A DNA stretch of 10,043 nucleotides, from assembly GCA_937901105.1 (NCBI GenBank), contig CALCHD010000139.1, positions 1-10,043 on the forward strand, in the 5' to 3' direction. Of the stretch, positions 6,071-10,043 are shown one piece after another. The translations under genes and the position numbers were made by a program. The stretch comes from an uncultured Bacteroidales bacterium (GTDB lineage Bacteria; Bacteroidota; Bacteroidia; Bacteroidales; UBA932). Under the pieces are notes generated by a model, which did not search any database, was not told where the DNA came from, and was given only the letters and a program-made list of their open reading frames with translations. How positions within the stretch are numbered: the first letter of the stretch is position 1; every line of letters begins with the position of its first letter.

Positions 6071-7855
6071 CTACAAGGTCTTTGATTTCAGCCATTGCGC
6101 CTCCTCATCATTGAGCAGAGGTGCAATTGTTTTATATACCCCCTCATTATACTCCTTTACCCACTGCTGTTCCTGCGCATCAAGCAGGTCCCACTCAACA
6201 CAGGTTGTATCTATAGGGACATTGGTAAGGGTACGGAAAGAGTAGAACTCGTTCATTTTGTTGAACTGCCAATGCTGCACGAGGATAACATTCTCTGTTC
6301 TGATACCGTACTCACCCTCAACATAGACTGCAGGTTCATTTGAAATTACCATTCCCGGTACAAGCGTAATAGGATTCTCCTCCATTCTTATGCTCTGCGG
6401 CCCTTCATGCACACACAAATAGTGACCTATACCGTGTCCTGTGCCGTGGAAATACATTGCCGCATCATTGAACAGAGGGCCCCTGGCAAGGATATCCAGC
6501 TGCGAGCCTCTGGTATTTTTAGGGAAACGTGCCATTGAAAGGCGCACCATTCCCTTAAGCACCAAGGTGTAATGCCTGCGCTGTGCAGGAGACAGTTCTC
6601 CTACGGGTATTGTTCTGGTAGTGTCTGTAGTTCCAAACACATATTGTCCTCCAGTATCCATAAGCAAGAAGTTTCCTGTTCCTATCACCTGACTGTTCTC
6701 CTTGGTTGCACTGTAATGAGGAAGCGCACCTGCAGGGCCGAAAGCCACTATCGGTTCAAAGCTCTCGCCTCTGTAATTCTCGTTTTCAGACCTGAAATGG
6801 GAGAATTTCTCTCCTATCTCCCACTCTGTCAGCTGCACGCCGGCTGCAAGGGAATCATCTATATACTTCAGTACCTTGCACCATGCAACACCATCTGCAA
6901 GAAATGCCTTGCTGAAACCCTCCTGCTCCCAATTGTTCTTAATTGACTTGTACCAGTTCACGGCTCCGCCAGGAACAGGGTCATTCATGAATATTGCCCC
7001 TGGAACATCCATTGCCATAAAGTCTCTTACGGTTGTCTTTCCTTTGGAAATAATTCTTACTGTTTCAGCAGGAAGCTCTGCCAGCAGTCTGCTGAATGAG
7101 CTGTACGGATGCAGCTCTATATTGTCACCCAGAAGCCTCTCCCTAACTTCCTCATCAATGGAATCAAGGTCTGCAAACAGGTGTGTGGAGGTATTTGTAA
7201 CAATGGCATATGACTGCGCCAATGGATTGTACTCAATGTCTGTTCCCCTGATGTTGCACAGCCATGCCACCTCATCACACATGGTAACTATATAGGCAAA
7301 TCTCTCATCTTTGATGCCCAGTGATGCAACTACCCTTTCATGTTTGGACCTTGCACTCTCACCGGCATATTTTGTATCAAGCCATATTACAGGGTTGAAC
7401 TTGAGGGATGGCCTGTCATTCCACAAACCTTCAAAAATGTCATCAATAAGCTTCACTTTGCAAGGGGAAAGTTCACTGCACAGCGCTTCATACTCGCTGC
7501 ATGAGAACAGCGACTGGTCTATTGCCACAAGTTCCCCTTCCGGGTACTGCCCCAGAATCCACTGCGCAATGGTAGGGGTCCCCTCCATCTTCATCCTCAT
7601 GAGCTTTATTTCACTTCCCTGAAGCTGTGCTGCAGCCTGTACAAAATATCGGGAATCAGTCCATAACGCAGCCCCTTGAAGGGTAACTACGAGTGTTCCT
7701 GCAGATCCGTTGAATCCGCTCAACCACTCCCTTACCTTGTAGTGGTCTTGTGTGTATTCCCCAAAGTGGGGATCATTTGTCGGGATTATAATTGCCGAAA
7801 CATTCATTGCAGAGAGCTTCTCCCTCAATGCCTTTAATGCTGCTTTCCTGTACAT
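6071..7855 (-). CDS. Xaa-Pro aminopeptidase (aminopeptidase P, M24B family)
   Basis: This metallopeptidase removes an N-terminal residue preceding proline. The 594-residue protein has the three-part layout of the long aminopeptidase P type: two creatinase-like N-terminal domains (about 5-300, with PTNDPHFGEYT, GFNGSAGT and LWTDSRYF), the pita-bread M24 catalytic domain (about 315-530), and a C-terminal extension (535-594). All five metal ligands are visible: Asp400, Asp411, His474, Glu507 and Glu521. Catalytic His380 (ALPHYSAT) and His483 (HEGP) are also present. No signal peptide is seen, so it is cytoplasmic. I chose the ATG at 7855 (MYRKAALKALREKL). The frame is open to a TTG at 7930, but that extension would run through the nagB terminator and this gene's own promoter. 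It faces the LysM gene tail to tail. Confidence 0.95.
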   Translation of the reverse strand: MYRKAALKALREKLSAMNVSAIIIPTNDPHFGEYTQDHYKVREWLSGFNGSAGTLVVTLQGAALWTDSRYFVQAAAQLQGSEIKLMRMKMEGTPTIAQWILGQYPEGELVAIDQSLFSCSEYEALCSELSPCKVKLIDDIFEGLWNDRPSLKFNPVIWLDTKYAGESARSKHERVVASLGIKDERFAYIVTMCDEVAWLCNIRGTDIEYNPLAQSYAIVTNTSTHLFADLDSIDEEVRERLLGDNIELHPYSSFSRLLAELPAETVRIISKGKTTVRDFMAMDVPGAIFMNDPVPGGAVNWYKSIKNNWEQEGFSKAFLADGVAWCKVLKYIDDSLAAGVQLTEWEIGEKFSHFRSENENYRGESFEPIVAFGPAGALPHYSATKENSQVIGTGNFLLMDTGGQYVFGTTDTTRTIPVGELSPAQRRHYTLVLKGMVRLSMARFPKNTRGSQLDILARGPLFNDAAMYFHGTGHGIGHYLCVHEGPQSIRMEENPITLVPGMVISNEPAVYVEGEYGIRTENVILVQHWQFNKMNEFYSFRTLTNVPIDTTCVEWDLLDAQEQQWVKEYNEGVYKTIAPLLNDEEAQWLKSKTL

Positions 7856-7877
7856 CTTCAAAAATTTTCTGTTTATG

Positions 7878-7906
7878 CAAAGATAAAAAAAAGGATGGCT
7901 CTGCAA
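7878..7906 (-). promoter_or_regulatory. Probable aminopeptidase P promoter
   Basis: On the minus strand TATCTTTG (7885 to 7878) matches TAnnTTTG exactly, and a TTG (7906 to 7904) lies 18 bases upstream, suitable for a -33 element. The leader would be about 15 bases to the ATG at 7855. The TTG is at the edge of the nagB terminator stem and loop, and the -7 box begins at the end of its T-tract, so promoter and terminator overlap. Confidence 0.55.
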
Positions 7907-7913
7907 GCCATCC
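7885..7913 (-). terminator. Intrinsic terminator of nagB
   Basis: GGATGGCT (7893-7900) and AGCCATCC (7906-7913) form a perfect 8-bp stem with a five-base loop. On the minus strand the stem is followed directly by eight T residues (7892 to 7885). It begins 24 bases after the nagB stop. This is a strong rho-independent terminator in the nagB direction. Confidence 0.88.
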
Positions 7914-7937
7914 CCATTATTGTTGCGCAATGCAATA

Positions 7938-8747
7938 TTAGATCATTGAATCTGCGTTAAGGTTGTCCTTCTCAATGTCCTTGAAGTATTTTACAGTACC
8001 AACCTTCAACTCATCGGTAGCAGCGTCATCACATACGATGATTCCTTTTGGATGCATCTGAAGAACACTGATAGTCCACATATGGTTTACGCAACCCTCT
8101 ACTGCATGGTACAAAGCTCTGGCTTTAGCGTGGCCGTTAGCAAGGATAAGAACCTCTTTAGCGTCCATGATTGTACCTACACCTACTGTAAGGGCAGTTT
8201 TAGGCACCAAGTTGATGTCGTTGTCAAAGAATCTTGAGTTTGCAATGATAGTGTCAGTTGTAAGGGTCTTGATTCTGGTTCTTGAAGTAAGAGATGAACC
8301 TGGCTCATTGAAAGCAATGTGGCCGTCAGGACCGATACCGCCCATGAAAAGGTCAATTCCACCGTATGATTTGATCTTCTCCTCGTATCTTACACACTCT
8401 GCCTGTGGATCCTCTGCGTTTCCGTTAAGGATGTTCACATTCTCCTTCTGGATATCAATGTGCTTGAAGAAGTTGTTCCACATGAAAGAGTGGTAGCTCT
8501 CTGGGTGATCCTCTGGAAGACCAATGTACTCATCCATGTTGAAAGTAACAACATTCTTGAATGAGATCTTACCCTCATTGTAGAATTTCACAAGCTCCCT
8601 GTAAGTTCCAAGAGGAGTTGAACCTGTAGGAAGGCCCAAAACGAAAGGACGCTCTGCAGTTGGAGCAAAGTCATTGATTTTCTTAACAATGTAAGCCGCA
8701 GCCCAGTGCGAAATCTGTGAGTAAGACTCTTGAATAATTAATCTCAT
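7938..8747 (-). CDS. nagB: Glucosamine-6-phosphate deaminase
   Basis: NagB converts glucosamine 6-phosphate to fructose 6-phosphate and ammonia, feeding amino-sugar carbon into glycolysis. The 269-residue protein aligns residue for residue in numbering with E. coli NagB: Asp72 (FNMDEYIGL), Asp141 and His143 (GPDGHIAF) and Glu148 are the catalytic residues, and GLPTGSTPLGTY (38-49) is the phosphate loop. Residues that form the E. coli N-acetylglucosamine 6-phosphate allosteric site are also present (Ser151, Arg158, Lys160, Thr161, Tyr254), so allosteric activation is plausible. It starts 26 bases after the recN stop with no terminator between, so read-through from recN is possible. The AT-rich gap has no exact TAnnTTTG box. 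It ends in a strong terminator. No nagA or sugar transporter lies within the window. Confidence 0.97.
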   Translation of the reverse strand: MRLIIQESYSQISHWAAAYIVKKINDFAPTAERPFVLGLPTGSTPLGTYRELVKFYNEGKISFKNVVTFNMDEYIGLPEDHPESYHSFMWNNFFKHIDIQKENVNILNGNAEDPQAECVRYEEKIKSYGGIDLFMGGIGPDGHIAFNEPGSSLTSRTRIKTLTTDTIIANSRFFDNDINLVPKTALTVGVGTIMDAKEVLILANGHAKARALYHAVEGCVNHMWTISVLQMHPKGIIVCDDAATDELKVGTVKYFKDIEKDNLNADSMI

Positions 8748-8773
8748 AACTAAGTTTTTTGTATATTTAATAA

Positions 8774-10043
8774 TTATATTGTTTCTCTTAACAAGACTCT
8801 GGCATTCTCCAGGGCCGCCTCTGTAAGCTCCGCCCCGCTGAGCATCCTGGCTACCTCCATTACTCTCTCTTCTCCCTGCAGCTGCCTTATATGCGTTGTT
8901 GCATTGTTCTCCTTGTCAAATTCCTTGTATACCAGCAAGTGCGTACCTTTCTTTGATGCAATCTGCGGCAGATGCGTAATTGCAAAAATCTGCATCCTCT
9001 CACCCATCTTACCTATAAGGGCACCCATCTTGTCAGCTATGCTGCCTGAAACACCCGTATCAATCTCATCAAATATCATTGTAGGCATTCCTGTATACTT
9101 TGCCATCAATGATTTCAGGCACAACATTATTCTCGACAGCTCTCCTCCTGAAGCCGCCTTCTGCAGAAGGTTGAGCTTCTTGTCTCCATTTGCCGAGAAA
9201 AGGAAAGAAACTGCATCTTTTCCTTTTGCCGTATATTTTTCTGTGGCAGCAAGCTCTACCTTGAATATTGCATAAGGCATCTGCAAATCCCTTATACTCT
9301 CCTGAAGCACACTTGCCAGCTCATCTGTCTTTTCTCTTCTTCTTCTTCCCAACTCATCCGCCAAGGCCGCCCTCCTTGAAGAAAGCACCTTTATCTCCTG
9401 CTCCATCTGCCCTGCCTTTGCCGCATCTTCATCTGCTCCGCCTATATCTTCCTGCAGCTGTTTCTGCACCTGCAACAGTTCCTCTACTGTTCCAACGCCA
9501 TGCTTTCTCATAAGAGAATATAACAGAGAAAGCCTCTCCTCCACCTGCTCCAGGCGCTGCGGTGACACCACAACCCTCTCTGCAAGCATCTCCAGCTCAT
9601 CTTCTATATCCTTGCACTCTATCCTGCAGCTTTCCAGCCTGTTGCACAGCTCCTCCAATTCGGGCACAAAGTTAGAACACTTTTGCAATAAATGCACAGC
9701 ATCCTTCAAATTTTGTACAATCGGACCACTAATGGGCTGCATACAGCCAACAGCGCCACTTATGCACTCCCGTATCTGCTCTGAATTTGCAAGCTGTTTC
9801 TGCTCATTCTCCAAATCCTCAAGTTCACCCTCCTTGAGCTTTGCCTCAAGCAGTTTTTCCAGCTGAAATGCCCTATACTCAAGCTCTCCCTCCTTTCTTG
9901 CCATCTCCTCCTTAAGCTGCTTGATCTGCGACTCCATTACCAGAAGTCCATTATGCACCTGCGAATACTCTTCCAGAATGTTTCCTGTACCCGCAAAATA
10001 ATCCAACACCTTCATCTGGTAGCTCTCGTCTGTAAGCAGCAGA
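8774..10043 (-). CDS. recN: DNA repair protein RecN, C-terminal part (runs off right edge)
   Basis: RecN is an SMC-like ATPase that acts early at DNA double-strand breaks. About 422 codons are visible; full-length RecN is about 550, so the N-terminal Walker A part lies outside the window. Reading continues to the edge without a stop (LLLTDESYQ precedes the Met at 10015), so that Met is internal. Visible parts, counted from that Met, are the coiled-coil arms (about 20-240, rich in Glu, Lys, Gln and Leu), the ABC signature ASGGELSRIML (288-298), Walker B and D-loop MIFDEIDTGVSG (313-324) and the switch histidine ITHLPQIA (346-353). LMRKHGVGTVEELL in the coiled coil is also typical. nagB follows 26 bases downstream. 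The product is clear; only the N-terminus is missing. Confidence 0.97.
   Translation of the reverse strand, partial: LLLTDESYQMKVLDYFAGTGNILEEYSQVHNGLLVMESQIKQLKEEMARKEGELEYRAFQLEKLLEAKLKEGELEDLENEQKQLANSEQIRECISGAVGCMQPISGPIVQNLKDAVHLLQKCSNFVPELEELCNRLESCRIECKDIEDELEMLAERVVVSPQRLEQVEERLSLLYSLMRKHGVGTVEELLQVQKQLQEDIGGADEDAAKAGQMEQEIKVLSSRRAALADELGRRRREKTDELASVLQESIRDLQMPYAIFKVELAATEKYTAKGKDAVSFLFSANGDKKLNLLQKAASGGELSRIMLCLKSLMAKYTGMPTMIFDEIDTGVSGSIADKMGALIGKMGERMQIFAITHLPQIASKKGTHLLVYKEFDKENNATTHIRQLQGEERVMEVARMLSGAELTEAALENARVLLRETI

Noticed and set aside
6037..6083. AAAGAC/GTCTTT inverted repeat across the convergent stop codons
   Set aside because: The stem is only six bases with a 35-base loop and lies inside both coding ends; it is not a credible bidirectional terminator.
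7856..7930. 25-residue N-terminal extension of aminopeptidase P from TTG 7930
   Set aside because: The extension crosses the nagB terminator and the gene's own promoter; the ATG at 7855 gives the normal N-terminus.
9268..9513. Plus-strand open frame rich in proline, serine and leucine opposite recN
   Set aside because: It is the mirror of a Glu/Arg-rich coiled-coil coding region on the other strand and has no recognisable domain. Other frames opposite real genes (for example 6572-6946 and 8167-8496) were dropped for the same reason.

Overview
The window looks like chromosomal DNA from a member of the Bacteroidales (phylum Bacteroidota). Three things point there: the uppS / nadK / pdxJ cluster; the protein families present, including a LysM protein with a periplasmic-binding-like C-terminus, a Skp/OmpH-type lipoprotein and a ~594-residue aminopeptidase P; and several intergenic boxes fitting the Bacteroidota promoter form TAnnTTTG instead of a sigma70 -10 box. 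I cannot fix the genus. Almost everything is housekeeping. No tRNA, rRNA, CRISPR array, IS element or phage gene is visible, and no stretch over 300 bases lacks a gene.

Layout. At the extreme left, on the minus strand, is the 5' end of a P-loop ATPase gene. It sits directly behind what looks like only the signal-peptide part of the gene following uppS, where bamA is expected in this order. Then come uppS and nadK (minus), divergent from pdxJ (plus). A Skp/OmpH-like lipoprotein gene (plus) follows with its own promoter and a terminator. Next are purC and a LysM-domain protein gene 15 bases apart (plus). The LysM gene converges, with only 4 bases between stop codons, on an aminopeptidase P gene (minus). 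Upstream of that on the minus strand are nagB and the C-terminal three quarters of recN, which runs off the right edge.

Functions. UppS makes the undecaprenyl carrier for wall and surface polysaccharide. NagB returns amino-sugar carbon to glycolysis. The LysM and Skp-like proteins act in the envelope. NadK, PdxJ and PurC serve NADP, vitamin B6 and purine synthesis. RecN is a DNA-repair SMC-like protein and aminopeptidase P trims X-Pro peptides. I see no evidence that these form one dedicated system; the grouping is ordinary bacterial gene order.

The part that deserves scrutiny is bases 1-200. A probable bamA signal peptide runs into unrelated sequence. An 8-bp inverted repeat lies exactly at the junction and covers part of the ATPase Shine-Dalgarno sequence. 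The ATPase N-terminus also looks short. Because BamA is essential, this is either an assembly or amplification chimera or a real rearrangement with a functional bamA elsewhere. A second small point is that the apparent aminopeptidase P promoter is built into the nagB terminator.
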